A DNA stretch of 64,000 nucleotides from Hydractinia symbiolongicarpus (lineage: Eukaryota; Cnidaria; Hydrozoa; Anthoathecata; Hydractiniidae), in contig NC_079880.1 in the NCBI RefSeq assembly GCF_029227915.1, positions 33,227,501-33,291,500 on the forward strand. The letters are read 5' to 3'. The first letter of the stretch is position 1; each line of letters starts with the position of its first letter. Both the position numbers and the translations under genes were made by a program. Shown here piece by piece: positions 22,785 through 36,098 of this stretch. The notes below the pieces were generated by a model, which worked only from the letters and a program-made list of their open reading frames with translations, had not been told where the DNA came from and did not search any database.

Positions 22785-24307
22785 TAGGACGTTCTAGTGT
22801 ATTGAGAGTGGAAGGACTAGACCAATGGTAACAAGCTTGGACGCGTGGAACCACGTGATTTACGTGTAAGGCCTTTATTAGGCGTCCAGAGGCCGTATTA
22901 TAGCCTTTTCATGGCGTGTGCATGTGGATTACGGCGTTGAAAAGCCATGGAACCAGGGAAAACAACTTAGGACGGCGTAGTGTATTGAGAGTGGAAGAAC
23001 TAGACCAATGGTAACAAGCTTGGACGCGTGGAACCCGGTGATTTACGTGTAAGGCATTTAATAGGCGTCAAAAGGCCGTATTATAGGATTTTCATGCCGT
23101 GTGCATGTGGTTTACAGCGTTGTAAAGCCATGGAACCAGGAAAAACAACTTAGGACGGCGTAGTGCATTGAGAGTGGAAGAACTAGACCAATAGTAACCT
23201 GCGCAGTGACGCGGAAACACGCGATTTACGCGTAAAGCCTTTAATAGGCGGCAAATGGCCGTATTATGGCCTTTCAATGGCGTGTGCATGTGGTTTACGG
23301 CGTTCTAAACACATGGAACCAGAGAAAACAACTTAGGACGGCGTGGTGTATTGAGAGTGGAAGAACTAGACCAATGGTACCAAGCTTGGACGCGTGGAAC
23401 CACGTGATTTACGTGTAAGGCCTTTATTAGGCGTCAAAAGGCCGCGTTATAGCCTTTTCATGGCGTGTGCATGTGGTTTACGGCGTTGTAAAGCCATGGA
23501 ACCAGAAAAAACAACTTAGGACGGGTAGTGTATTGGGAGTGGAAGAACTAGACCAATGGTAACAAGCTTGGACGCGTGGAACCCCGTGATTTACGTGTAA
23601 GGCATTTATTGGGCGTCAAAAGGCCGTATTATAGCCTTTTCATGGCGTGTGCACGTGGTTTACGGCGTTGTAAAGCCATGGAACCAGGAAAAACAACTTA
23701 GGACGTTCTAGTGTATTGAGAGTGGAAGGACTAGGCCAATGGTAACCTGCACAGGCACACGAAACCACACGATTACGTGTAAGGCATTTAATAGGCGTCA
23801 AAAGGCCGTATTATAGCCTCTTCATGGCGTGTGTATGTGGTTTACATCGTTGTAAAGCCATGGAACCAGGGAAAACAACTTAGGACGGCGTAGTGTATTG
23901 AGAGTGGAAGAACTAGACCAATGGTAACAAGCTTGGACACGTGGAACCCCGTGATTTACGTGTAAGGCATTTAATAGGCGTCAAAAGGCCGTATTATAGC
24001 CTTTTCATGGCGTGTGCATGTGGTTTACGGCGTTGTAAAGCCATGGAACCAGGAAAAACAACTTAGGACGGCGTAGTGTATTGGGAGTGGAAGAACTAGA
24101 CCAATGGTACCAAGCTTGGACGCGTGGAACCACGTGATTTACGTGTAAGGCCTTTATTAGGCGTCCAGAGGCCGTATTATAGCCTTTTCATGGCGTGTGC
24201 ATGTGGATTACGGCGTTGTAAAGCCATGGAACCAGGGAAAAAACTTAGGACGGCGTAGTGTATTGAGAGTGGAAGAACTAGACCAATGGTAACAAGCTTG
24301 GACGCGT
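22785..24307 (+). repeat. Nine-monomer block S, copy 2
   Basis: It is a collinear copy of 21,141-22,664 at an offset of exactly 1,644 bp, and I noticed no difference between them. Beyond 24,308 it gains one monomer before 'gcgtgaaaccccg' (24,485; 22,659 in copy 1). Confidence 0.88.
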
Positions 24308-24649
24308 GGAACCCGGTGATTTACGTGTAAGGCATTTAATAGGCGTCAAAAGGCCGTATTATAGCATTTTCATGGCGTGTGCATGTGGTTTACGGCGTTG
24401 TAAAGCCATGGAACCAGAAAAAACAACTTAGGACGTTTTAGTGTATTGAGAGTGGAAGGACTAGACCAATGGTAACAAGCTTGGACGCGTGAAACCCCGT
24501 GATTTACGTGTAAGGCATTTAATGGGCGTCAAAAGGCCGTATTATAGCCTTTTCATGTCGTGTGCATGTGGTTTACGGCGTTGTAAAGCCATGGAACCAG
24601 AGAAAAAAACTTAGGACGTTCTAGTGTATTGAGAGTGGAAGGACTAGAC

Positions 24650-27030
24650 CAATGGTAACAAGCTTGGACGCGTGGAACCACGTGATTTACGTGTAAGGCC
24701 TTTATTAGGCGTCCAGAGGCCGTATTATAGCCTTTTCATGGCGTGTGCATGTGGATTACGGCGTTGAAAAGCCATGGAACCAGGAAAAACAACTTAGGAC
24801 GGCGTAGTATATTGAGAGTGGAAGAACTAGACCAATGGTAACCAGCTTGGACGCGTGGAACCACGTGATTTACGTGTAAGGCCTTTATTAGGCGTCCAGA
24901 GGCCGTATTATAGCCTTTTCATGGCGTGTGCATGTGGTTTACGGCGTTCTAAACACATGGAACCAGAGAAAACAACTTAGGACGGCGTGGTGTATTGAGA
25001 GTGGAAGAACTAGACCAATGGTACCAAGCTTGGACGCGTGGAACCACGTGATTTACGTGTAAGGCCTTTATTAGGCGTCAAAAGGCCGCGTTATAGCCAT
25101 TTCATGGCGTGTGCATGTGGTTTACGGCGTTGTAAAGCCATGGAACCAGAAAAAACAACTTAGGACGATTAGTGTATTGGGAGTGGAAGAACTAGACCAA
25201 TGGTAACAAGCTTGGACGCGTAGAACCCCGTGATTTACGTGTAAGGCATTTATTGGGCGTCAAAAGGCCGTATTATAGCCTTTTCATGGCGTGTGCACGT
25301 GGTTTACGGCGTTGTAAAGCCATGGAACCAGGAAAAACAACTTAGGACGTTCTAGTGTATTGAGAGTGGAAGGACTAGACCAATGGTAACCTGCGCAGGC
25401 ACGCGAAACCACACGATTACGTGTAAGGCATTTAATAGGCGTCAAAAGGCCGTATTATAGCCTCTTCATGGCGTGTGTATGTGGTTTACATCGTTGTAAA
25501 GCCATGGAACTAGGGAAAACAACTTAGGACGGCGTAGTGTATTGAGAGTGGAAGAACTAGACCAATGGTAACAAGCTTGGACACGTGGAACCCCGTGATT
25601 TACGTGTAAGGCATTTAATAGGCGTCAAAAGGCCGTATTATAGCCTTTTCATGGCGTGTGCATGTGGTTTACGGCGTTGTAAAGCCATGGAACCAGGAAT
25701 AACAACTTAGGACGTTCTAGTGTATTAAGAGTGGAAGGACTAGACCAATGGTAACCTGTGCAGGCACGCGAAACCACACGATTACGTGTAAGGCATTTAA
25801 TAGGCGTCAAAAGGCCGTATTACAGCCTTTTCATGGCGTGTGCATGTGGTTTACGGCGTTGTAAAGCCATGGAACCAGGAAAACAACTTAGGACGGCGTA
25901 GTGTATTGAGAGTGGAAGAACTAGACTAATGGTAACAAGCTTGGACACGTGGAACCACGTGATTTACGTGTAAGGCCTTTATTAGGCGTCCAGAGGCCGT
26001 TCTATAGCCTTTTCATGGCGTGTGCATGTGGATTACGGCGTTGTAAAGCCATGGAACCAGGGAAAACAACTTAGGACGGCGTAGTGTATTGAGAGTGGAA
26101 GAACTAGACCAATGGTAACATGCTTGGACGCGTGGAACCCGGTGATTTACGTGTAAGGCATTTAATAGGCGTCAAAAGGCCGTATTATAGCATTTTCATG
26201 GCGTGTGCATGTGGTTTACGGCGTTGTAAAGCCATGGAACCAGGAAAAACAACTTAGGACGGCGTAGTGCATTGGGAATGGAAGAACTAGACCAATAGTA
26301 ACCTGCGCAGTCACGCGGAAACACGCCATTTACGTGTAAGGCCTTTAATAGGCGGCAAATGGCCGTATTATGGCCTTTCAATGGCGTGTGCATGTGGTTT
26401 ACGGCGTTCTAAACACATGGAACCAGAGAAAACAACTTAGGACGTTTTAGTGTATTGAGAGTGGAAGGACTAGACCAATGGTAACAAGCTTGGACGCGTG
26501 GAACCCCGTGATTTACGTGTAAGGCATTTAATAGGCGTCAAAAGGCCGTATTATAGCATTTTCATGGCGTGTGCATGTGGTTTACGGCGTTGTAAAGCCA
26601 TGGAACCAGAAAAAACAACTTAGGACGTTTTAGTGTATTGAGAGTGGAAGGACTAGACCAATGGTAACAAGCTTGGACGCGTGGAACCCCGTGATTTACG
26701 TGTAAGGCATTTAATGGGCGTCAAAAGGCCGTATTATAGCCTTTTCATGTCGTGTGCATGTGGTTTACGGCGTTGTAAAGCCATGGAACCAGAGAAAACA
26801 ACTTAGGACGTTTTAGTGTATTGAGAGTGGAAGGACTAGACCAATGGTAACAAGCTTGGACGCATGGAACCCCGTGATTAACGTGTAAGGCATTTAATGG
26901 GCGTCAAAAGGCCGTATTATAGCCTTTTCATGTCGTGTGCATGTGGTTTACGGCGTTGTAAAGCCATGGAACCAGAGAAAAAAACTTAGGACGTTCTAGT
27001 GTATTGAGAGTGGAAGGACAAGACCAATGG
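24650..27030 (+). repeat. Block S-like copy 3, expanded to 13 monomers
   Basis: It starts with the 'cgttgaaaagcc' unit (24,762) and keeps 'gccgcgttatagcc', 'gacgattagtg', 'gcgtagaacccc' (25,219) and 'tttacatcg' (25,485). It has no 'aggattttcatgccgtg' unit. Extra monomers follow, including a class C unit (26,196-26,393) and two units with 'gacgttttagtg'. The next 'cgttgaaaagcc' comes 2,375 bp on. Confidence 0.7.
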
Positions 27031-29222
27031 TAACAAGCTTGGACGCGTGGAACCACGTGATTTACGTGTAAGGCCTTTATTAGGCGTCCAGAGGCCGTAT
27101 TATAGCCTTTTCATGGCGTGTGCATGTGGATTACGGCGTTGAAAAGCCATGGAACCAGGAAAAACAACTTAGGACGGCGTAGTGTATTGAGAGTGGAAGA
27201 ACTAGACCAATGGTAACAAGCTTGGACGCGTGGAACCCGGTGATTTACGTGTAAGGCATTTAATAGGCGTCAAAAGGCCGTATTATAGGATTTTCATGCC
27301 GTGTGCATGTGGTTTACAGCGTTGTAAAGCCATGGAACCAGGAAAAACAACTTAGGACGGCGTAGTGCATTGAGAGTGGAAGAACTAGACCAATAGTAAC
27401 CTGCGCAGTCACGCGGAAACACGCGATTTACGCGTTAAGCCTTTAATAGGCGGCAAATGGCCGTATTATGGCCTTTCAATGGCGTGTGCATGTGGTTTAC
27501 GGCGTTCTAAACACATGGAACCAGAGAAAACAACTTAGGACGGCGTGGTGTATTAAGAGTGGAAGAACTAGACCAATGGTACCAAGCTTGGACGCGTGGA
27601 ACCACGTGATTTACGTGTAAGGCCTTTATTAGGTGTCAAAAGGCCGCGTTATAGCCTTTTCATGGCGTGTGCATGTGGTTTACGGCGTTGTAAAGCCATG
27701 GAACCAGAAAAAACAACTTAGGACGATTAGTGTATTGGGAGTGGAAGAACTAGACCAATGGTAACAAGCTTGGACGCGTAGAACCCCGTGATTTACGTGT
27801 AAGGCATTTATTGGGCGTCAAAAGGCCGTATTATAGCCTTTTCATGGCGTGTGCACGTGGTTTACGGCGTTGTAAAGCCATGGAACCAGGAAAAACAACT
27901 TAGGACGTTCTAGTGTATTGAGAGTGGAAGGACTAGACCAATGGTAACCTGCGCAGGCACGCGAAACCACACGATTACGTGTAAGGCATTTAATAGGCGT
28001 CAAAATGCCGTATTATAGCCTCTTCATGGCGTGTGTATGTGGTTTACATCGTTGTAAAGCCATGGAACCAGGGAAAACAACTTAGGACGGCGTAGTGTAT
28101 TGAGAGTGGAAGAACTAGACCAATGGTAACAAGCTTGGACACGTGGAACCCCGTGATTTACGTGTAAGGCATTTAATAGGCGTCAAAAGGCCGTATTATA
28201 GCCTTTTCATGGCGTGTGCATGTGGTTTACGGCGTTGTAAAGCCATGGAACCAGGAATAACAACTTAGGACGTTCTAGTGTATTAAGAGTGGAAGGACTA
28301 GACCAATGGTAACCTGCGCAGGCACGCGAAACCACACGATTACGTGTAAGGCATTTAATAGGCGTCAAAAGGCCGTATTACAGCCTTTTCATGGCGTGTG
28401 CATGTGGTTTACGGCGTTGTAAAGCCATGGAACCAGGAAAAACAACTTAGGACGGCGTAGTGTATTGAGAGTGGAAGAACTAGACTAATGGTAACAAGCT
28501 TGGACGCGTGGAACCACGTGATTTACGTGTAAGGCATTTAATAGGCGTCAAAAGGCCGTATTATAGCATTTTCATGGCGTGTGCATGTGGTTTACGGCGT
28601 TGTAAAGCCATGGAACCAGGAAAAACAACTTAGGACGGCGTAGTGCATTGGGAATGGAAGAACTAGACCAATAGTAACCTGCGCAGTCACGCAGAAACAC
28701 GCCATTTACGTGTAAGGCCTTTAATAGGCGGCAAATGGCCGTATTATGGCCTTTCAATGGCGTGTGCATGTGGTTTACGGCGTTCTAAACACATGGAACC
28801 AGAGAAAACAACTTAGGACGGCGTGGTGTATTGAGAGTGGAAGAACTAGACCAATGGTACCAAGCTTGGACGCGTGGAACCACGTGATTTACGTGTAAGG
28901 CCTTTATTAGGCGTCCAGAGGCCGTATTATAGCCTTTTCATGGCGTGTGCATGTGGATTACGGCGTTGTAAAGCCATGGAACCAGGGAAAAAACTTAGGA
29001 CGGCGTAGTGTATTGAGAGTGGAAGAACTAGACCAATGGTAACAAGCTTGGACGCGTGGAACCCGGTGATTTACGTGTAAGGCATTTAATAGGCGTCAAA
29101 AGGCCGTATTATAGCATTTTCATGTCGTGTGCATGTGGTTTACGGCGTTGTAAAGCCATGGAACCAGAGAAAAAAACTTAGGACGTTCTAGTGTATTGAG
29201 AGTGGAAGGACTAGATCAATGG
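27031..29222 (+). repeat. Block S-like copy 4, 12 monomers
   Basis: Order: 'cgttgaaaagcc' (27,137), 'aggattttcatgccgtg', class C, 'ccgcgttatagcc', 'gacgattagtg', 'gcgtagaacccc', 'tttacatcg' (28,043), 'gtattacagcc', class C (28,572-28,769). The next copy begins 2,192 bp on. The shift from 'gacgggtagtg' to 'gacgattagtg' separates copies 3-5 from copies 1-2. Confidence 0.75.
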
Positions 29223-31180
29223 TAACAAGCTTGGACGCGTGGAACCACGTGATTTACGTGTAAGGCCTTTATTAGGCGTCCAGAGGCCGTATTATAGCCT
29301 TTTCATGGCGTGTGCATGTGGATTACGGCGTTGAAAAGCCATGGAACCAGGGAAAACAACTTAGGACGGCGTAGTGTATTGAGAGTGGAAGAACTAGACC
29401 AATGGTAACAAGCTTGGACGCGTGGAACCCATGGATTTACGTGTAAGGCATTTAATAGGCGTCAAAAGGCCGTATTATAGGATTTTCATGCCGTGTGCAT
29501 GTGGTTTACAGCGTTGTAAAGCCATGGAACCAGGAAAAACAACTTAGGACGGCGTAGTGCATTGAGAGTGGAAGAACTAGACCAATAGTAACCTGCGCAG
29601 TCACGCGGAAACACGCGATTTACGCGTAAAGCCTTTAATAGGCGGCAAATGGCCGTATTATGGCCTTTTAATGGCGTGTGCATGTGGGTTACGGCGTTCT
29701 AAACACATGGAACCAGAGTAAACAACTTAGGACGGCGTGGTGTATTGAGAGTGGAAGAACTAGACCAATGGTACCAAGCTTGGACGCGTGGAACCACGTG
29801 ATTTACGTGTAAGGCCTTTATTAGGCGTCAAAAGGCCGCGTTATAGCCTTTTCATGGCGTGTGCATGTGGTTTACGGCGTTGTAAAGCCATGGAACCAGA
29901 AAAAACAACTTAGGACGATTAGTGCATTGGGAGTGGAAGAACTAGACCAATGGTAACAAGCTTGGACGCGTAGAACCCCGTGATTTACGTGTAAGGCATT
30001 TATTGGGCGACAAAAGGCCGTATTATAGCCTTTTCATGGCGTGTGCACGTGGTTTACGGCGTTGTAAAGCCATGGAACCAGGAAAAACAACTTAGAACGT
30101 TCTAGTGTATTGAGAGTGGAAGGACTAGACCAATGGTAACCTGCGCAGGCACGCGAAACCACACGATTACGTGTAAGGCATTTAATAGGCGTCAAAAGGC
30201 CGTATTATAGCCTCTTCATGGCGTGTGTATGTGGTTTACATCGTTGTAAAGCCATGGAACCAGGGAAAACAACTTAGGACGGCGTAGTGTATTGAGAGTG
30301 GAAGAACTAGACCAATGGTAACAAGCTTGGACACGTGGAACCCCGTGATTTACGTGTAAGGCATTTAATAGGCGTCAAAAGGCCGTATTATAGCCTTTTC
30401 ATGGCGTGTGCATGTGGTTTACGGCGTTGTAAAGCCATGGAACCAGGAATAACAACTTAGGACGTTCTAGTGTATTAAGAGTGGAAGGACTAGACCAATG
30501 GTAACCTGCGCAGGCACGCAAAACCACACGATTACGTGTAAGGCATTTAATAGGCGTCAAAAGGCCGTATTACAGCCTTTTCATGGCGTGTGCATGTGGA
30601 TTACGGCGTTGTAAAGCCATGGAACCAGGGAAAACAACTTAGGACGGCGTAGTGTATTGAGAGTGGAAGAACTAGACCAATGGTAACATGCTTGGACGCG
30701 TGGAACCCGGTGATTTACGTGTAAAGCATTTAATAGGCGTCAAAAGGCCGTATTATAGCATTTTCATGGCGTGTGCATGTGGTTTACGGCGTTGTAAAGC
30801 CATGGAACCAGGAAAAACAACTTAGGACGGCGTAGTGCATTGGGAATGGAAGAACTAGACCAATAGTAACCTGCGCAGTCACGCGGAAACACGCCATTTA
30901 CGTGTAAGGCCTTTAATAGGCGGCAAATGGCCGTATTATGGCCTTTCAATGGCGTGTGCATGTGGTTTACGGCGTTCTAAACACATGGAACCAGAGAAAA
31001 CAACTTAGGACGGCGTGGTGTATTGAGAGTGGAAGAACTAGACCAATGGTACCAAGCTTGGACGCGTGGAACCACGTGATTTACGTGTAAGGCCTTTATT
31101 AGGCGTCAAAAGGCCGCGTTATAGCCTTTTCATGGCGTGTGCATGTGGTTTACGGCGTTGTAAAGCCATGGAACCAGGAA
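29223..31180 (+). repeat. Block S-like copy 5, about 11 monomers
   Basis: It repeats the marker order of 27,031-29,222, with 'cgttgaaaagcc' at 29,329, 'tttacatcg' at 30,235 and class C units at 29,590 and 30,870. Private changes include 'aacccatggatttacg' near 29,427 and 'gggcgacaaaagg' near 30,005. Its right edge grades into mixed monomers. Confidence 0.7.
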
Positions 31181-34100
31181 AAACAACTTAGGACGTTCTA
31201 GTGTATTGAGAGTGGAAGGACTAGCCCAATGGTAACCTGCGCAGGCACGCGAAACCACACGATTACGTGTAAGGCCTTTATTCGGCGTCCAAAGGCCGTA
31301 TTATAGCCTTTTCATGGCGTGTGCATGTGGATTACGGCGTTGTAAAGCCATGGAACCAGGGAAAACAACTTAGGACGGCGTAGTGTATTGAGAGTGGAAG
31401 AACTAGACCAATGGTAACAAGCTTGGACGCGTGGAACCTTGTGATTTACGTGTAAGGCCTTTATTAGGCTTCCAGAGGCCGTATTATAGCCTTTTCATGG
31501 CGTGTGCATGTGGATTACGGCGTTGTAAAGCCATGGAACCAGGGAAAACAACTAAGGACGGCGTAGTGTATTAAGAGTGGAAGAACTAGACCAATAGTAA
31601 CCTGCGCAGTCACGCGGAAACACGCGATTTACGTGTAAGGCCTTTAATAGGCGGCAAATGGCCGTATTATGGCCTTTCAATGTCGTGTGCATGTGGTTTA
31701 CGGCGTTCTAAACACATGGAACCAGAGAAAACAACTTAGGACGGCGTGGTGTATTGAGAGTGGAAGAACTAGACAAATGGTACCAAGCTTGGACGCGTGG
31801 AACCACGTGATTTACGTGTAAGGCCTTTATTAGGCGTCAAAAGGCCGCGTTATAGCCTTTTCATGGCGTGTGCATGTGGTTTACGGCGTTGGAAAAGCCA
31901 TGGAACCAGGGAAAAACAACTTAGGACGGCGTAGTGTATTGGGAGTGGAAGAACTAGACCAATGGTAACAGGCTTGGACGCGTGGAACCACGTGATTTAC
32001 GTGTAGGGCCTTTATTAGGCGTCCAGACGCCGTTCTATAGCCTTTTCATGGCGTGTGCATGTGGATTACGGCGTTGTAAAGCCATGGAACCAGGGAAAAC
32101 AACTTAGGACGGCGTAGTGTATTGAGAGTGGAAGAACTAGACCAATGGTAACATGCTTGGACGCGTGGAACCCGGTGATTTACGTGTAAGGCATTTAATA
32201 GGCGTCAAAAGGCCGTATTATAGCATTTTCATGGCGTGTGCATGTGGTTTACGGCGTTGTAAAGCCATGGAACCAGGAAAAACAACTTAGGACGGCGTAG
32301 TGCATTGAGAGTAGAAGAACTAGACCAGTAGTAACCTGCGCAGTCACGCGGAAACACGCGATTTACGTGTAAGGCCTTTAATAGGCGGCAAATGGCCGTA
32401 TTATGGCCTTTCAATGGCGTGTGCATGTGGTTTACGGCGTTCTAAACACATGGAACCAGAGAAAACAACTTGGGACGGCGTGGTGTATTGAGAGTGGAAG
32501 AACTAGACAAATGGTACCAAGCTTGGACGCGTGGAACCACGTGATTTACGTGTAAGGCCTTTATTAGGCGTCAAAAGGCCGCGTTAAAGCCTTTTCATGG
32601 CGTGTGCATGTGGTTTACGGCGTTGTAAAGACATGGAACCAGGCAAAAACAACTTAGGACGGCGTAGTGTATTGGGAGTGGAAGAACTAGACCAATGGTA
32701 ACAGGATTGGACGCGTGGAACCACGTGATTTACGTGTAGGGCCTTTATTAGGCGTCCAGAGGCCGTATTATAGCCTCTTCATGGCGTGTGCATGTGGATT
32801 ACGGCGTTGTAAAGCCATGGAACCAGGGAAAACAACTTAGGACGGCGTAGTGCATTGAGAGTGGAAGGACTAGCCCAATGGTAACCTGCACAGGCACGCG
32901 AAACCACACGATTACGTGTAAGGCATTTAATAGGCGTCAAAAGGCCGTATTATAGCCTTTTCATGGCGTGTGCATGTGGTTTACGGCGTTGTAAAGCCAT
33001 GGAACCAGGAAAAACAACTTAGGACGGCGTAGTGTATTGAGAGTGGAAGAACTAGACCAATGGTAACAAGCTTGGACGCGTGGAACCACGTGATTTACGT
33101 GTTGGGCCTTTATTAGGCGTCCAGAGGCCGTATTATAGCATTTTCATGGCGTGTGCATGTGGTTTACGGCGTTGTAAAGCCATGGAACCAGGAAAAACAA
33201 CTTAGGACGTTCTAGTGTATTGAGAGTGGAAGGACTAGCCCAATGGTAACCTGCGCAGGCACGCGAAACCACACGATTACGTTTTAAGGCATTTAATAGG
33301 CGTCAAAAGGCCGTATTATAGCCTTTTCATGTCGTGTGCATGTGGTTTACGGCGTTGTAAAGCCATGGAACCAGGGAAAACAACTTAGGACGGCGTAGTG
33401 TATTGAGAGTGGAAGAACTAGACCAATGGTAACAAGCTTGGATGCGTGAGACCACGTGATTTACGTGTAAGGCATTTAATAGGCGTCAAAAGGCCGTATT
33501 ATAGGATTTTCATGGCGTGTGCATGTGGTTTACGGCGTTGTAAAGCCATGGAACCAGGAAAAACGACTTAGGACGTTCTAGTGTATTGAGAGTGGAAGGA
33601 CTAGACCAATGGTAACCTGCGCAGGCACGCGAAACCACACGATTACGTGTAAGGCATTTAATACGCGTCAAAAGGCCGTATTTTAGCCTCTTCATGGCGT
33701 GTGCATGTGGTTTACGGCGTTGTAAAGCCATGGAACCAGGGAAAACAACTTAGGACGGCGTAGTGTATTGAGAGTGGAAGAACTAGACCAATGGTAACAA
33801 GCTTGGACGCGTGGAACCACGTGATTTACGTGTAAGGCCTTTATTAGGCGTCAAAAGGCCGCGTTATAGCCTTTTCATGGCGTGTGCATGTGGTTTACGG
33901 CGTTGGAAAAGCCATGGAACCAGGAAAAAACAACTTAGGACGGCGTAGTGTATTGGGAGTGGAAGAACTAGACCAATGGTAACAGGCTTGGACGCGTGGA
34001 ACCACGTGATTTACGTGTAGGGCCTTTAATAGGCGGCAAATGGCCGTATTATGGCCTTTCAATGGCGTGTGCATGTGGTTTACGGCGTTCTAAACACATG

Positions 34101-36098
34101 GAACCAGAGAAAACAACTTGGGACGGCGTGGTGTATTGAGAGTGGAAGAACTAGACAAATGGTACCAAGCTTGGACGCGTGGAACCACGTGATTTACGTG
34201 TAAGGCCTTTATTAGGCGTCAAAAGGCCGCGTTATAGCCTTTTCATGGCGTGTGCATGTGGTTTACGGCGTTGTAAAGCCATGGAACCAGGGAAAAACAA
34301 CTTAATACGGCGTAGTGTATTGGGAGTGGAAGAACTAGACCAATGGTAACAGGATTGGACGCGTGGAACCACGTGATTTACGTGTAGGGCCTTTATTAGG
34401 CGTCCAGAGGCCGTATTATAGCCTCTTCATGGCGTGTGCATGTGGATTACGGCGTTGTAAAGCCATGGAACCAGGGAAAACAACTTAGGACGGCGTAGTG
34501 CATTGAGAGTGGAAGGACTAGCCCAATGGTAACCTGCACAGGCACGCGAAACCACACGATTACGTGTAAGGCATTTAATAGGCGTCAAAAGGCCGTATTA
34601 TAGCCTTTTCATGGCGTGTGCATGTGGTTTACGGCGTTGTAAAGCCATGGAACCAGGAAAAACAACTTAGGACGGCGTAGTGTATTGAGAGTGGAAGAAC
34701 TAGACCAATGGTAACAAGCTTGGACGCGTGAAACCCGGTGATTTACGTGTAAGGCATTTAATAGGCGTCAAAAGGCCGTATTATAGCATTTTCATGGCGT
34801 GTGCATGTGGATTACGGCGTTGTAAAGCCATGGAACCAGGGAAAAACAACTTAGGACGGCGTAGTGTATTGGGAGTGGAAGAACTAGACCGATGGTAACA
34901 GGCTTGGACGCGTGGAACCACGTGATTTACGTGTTGGGCCTTTATTAGGCGTCCAGAGGCCGTATTATAGCCTCTTCATGGCGTGTGCATGTGGATTACG
35001 GCGTTGTAAAGCCATGGAACCAGGGAAAACAACTTAGGACGGCGTAGTGCATTGAGAGTGGAAGAACTAGACCAATGGTAACAAGCTTGGACGCGTGGAA
35101 CCTTGTGATTTACGTGTAAGGCCTTTATTAGGTGTCCAGAGGCCGTATTATAGCCTTTTCATGGCGTGTGCATGTGGATTACGGCGTTCTGAAGCCATGG
35201 AACCAGGAATAACAACTTAGGACGTTCTAGTGTATTGAGAGTGGAAGGACTAGACCAATGGTAAATTGCGCAGGCACGCGAAACCACACGATTACGTGTA
35301 AGGCATTTATTAGGCGTCAAAAGGCCGTATTATAGCCTTTTCATGTCGTGTGCATGTGGTTTACGGCGTTGTAAAGCCATGGAACCAGAGAAAAAAACTT
35401 AGGACGGCGTAGTGTATTGAGAGTGGAAGAACTAGACCAATGGTAACAAGCTTGGACGCGTGGAACCCCGTGATTTACATGTAAGGCATTTAATAGGCGT
35501 CAAAAGGCCGTATTATAGTCTTTTCATGGCGTGTGCATGTGGTTTACGGCGTTGTAAAGCCATGGAAACAGGAAAAACAACTTAGGACGGCGTAGTGTAT
35601 TGAGAGTGGAAGAACTAGACCAATGGTAACAAGCTTGGACGCGTGGAACCACGTGATTTACGTGTAAGGCCTTTATTCGGCGTCCAGAGGCCGTATTATA
35701 GCATTTTCATGGCGTGTGCATGTGGTTTACGGCGTTGTAAAGCCATGGAACCAGGAAAAACAACTTAGGACGTTCTAGTGTATTGAGAGTGGAAGGACTA
35801 GCCCAATGGTAACCTGCGCAGGCACGCGAAACCACACGATTACGTTTTAAGGCATTTAATAGGCGTCAAAAGGCCGTATTATAGCCTTTTCATGTCGTGT
35901 GCATGTGGTTTACGGCGTTGTAAAGCCATGGAACCAGAGAAAAAAACTTAGGACGGCGTAGTGTATTGAGAGTGGAAGAACTAGACCAATGGTAACAAGC
36001 TTGGACGCGTGGAACCCCGTGATTTACATGTAAGGCATTTAATAGGCGTCAAAAGGCCGTATTACAGTCTTTTCATGGCGTGTGCATGTGGTTTACAG
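31181..36098 (+). repeat. Mixed monomers spanning the change in array composition
   Basis: This stretch holds the last class C units (31,603, 32,334, and a hybrid at 34,030), a variant family with 'cgtgtagggcctttatt', and the last 'ccttgtg' unit at about 35,099. The first 'ttacatgtaagg' unit is at about 35,475. Two short repeats occur: 32.3-33.1 kb against 34.0-34.7 kb ('aacaggattggacg' at 32,701 and 34,348), and 33.42-33.78 kb against 36.36-36.7 kb ('ggatgcgtgagacc'). Confidence 0.75.
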
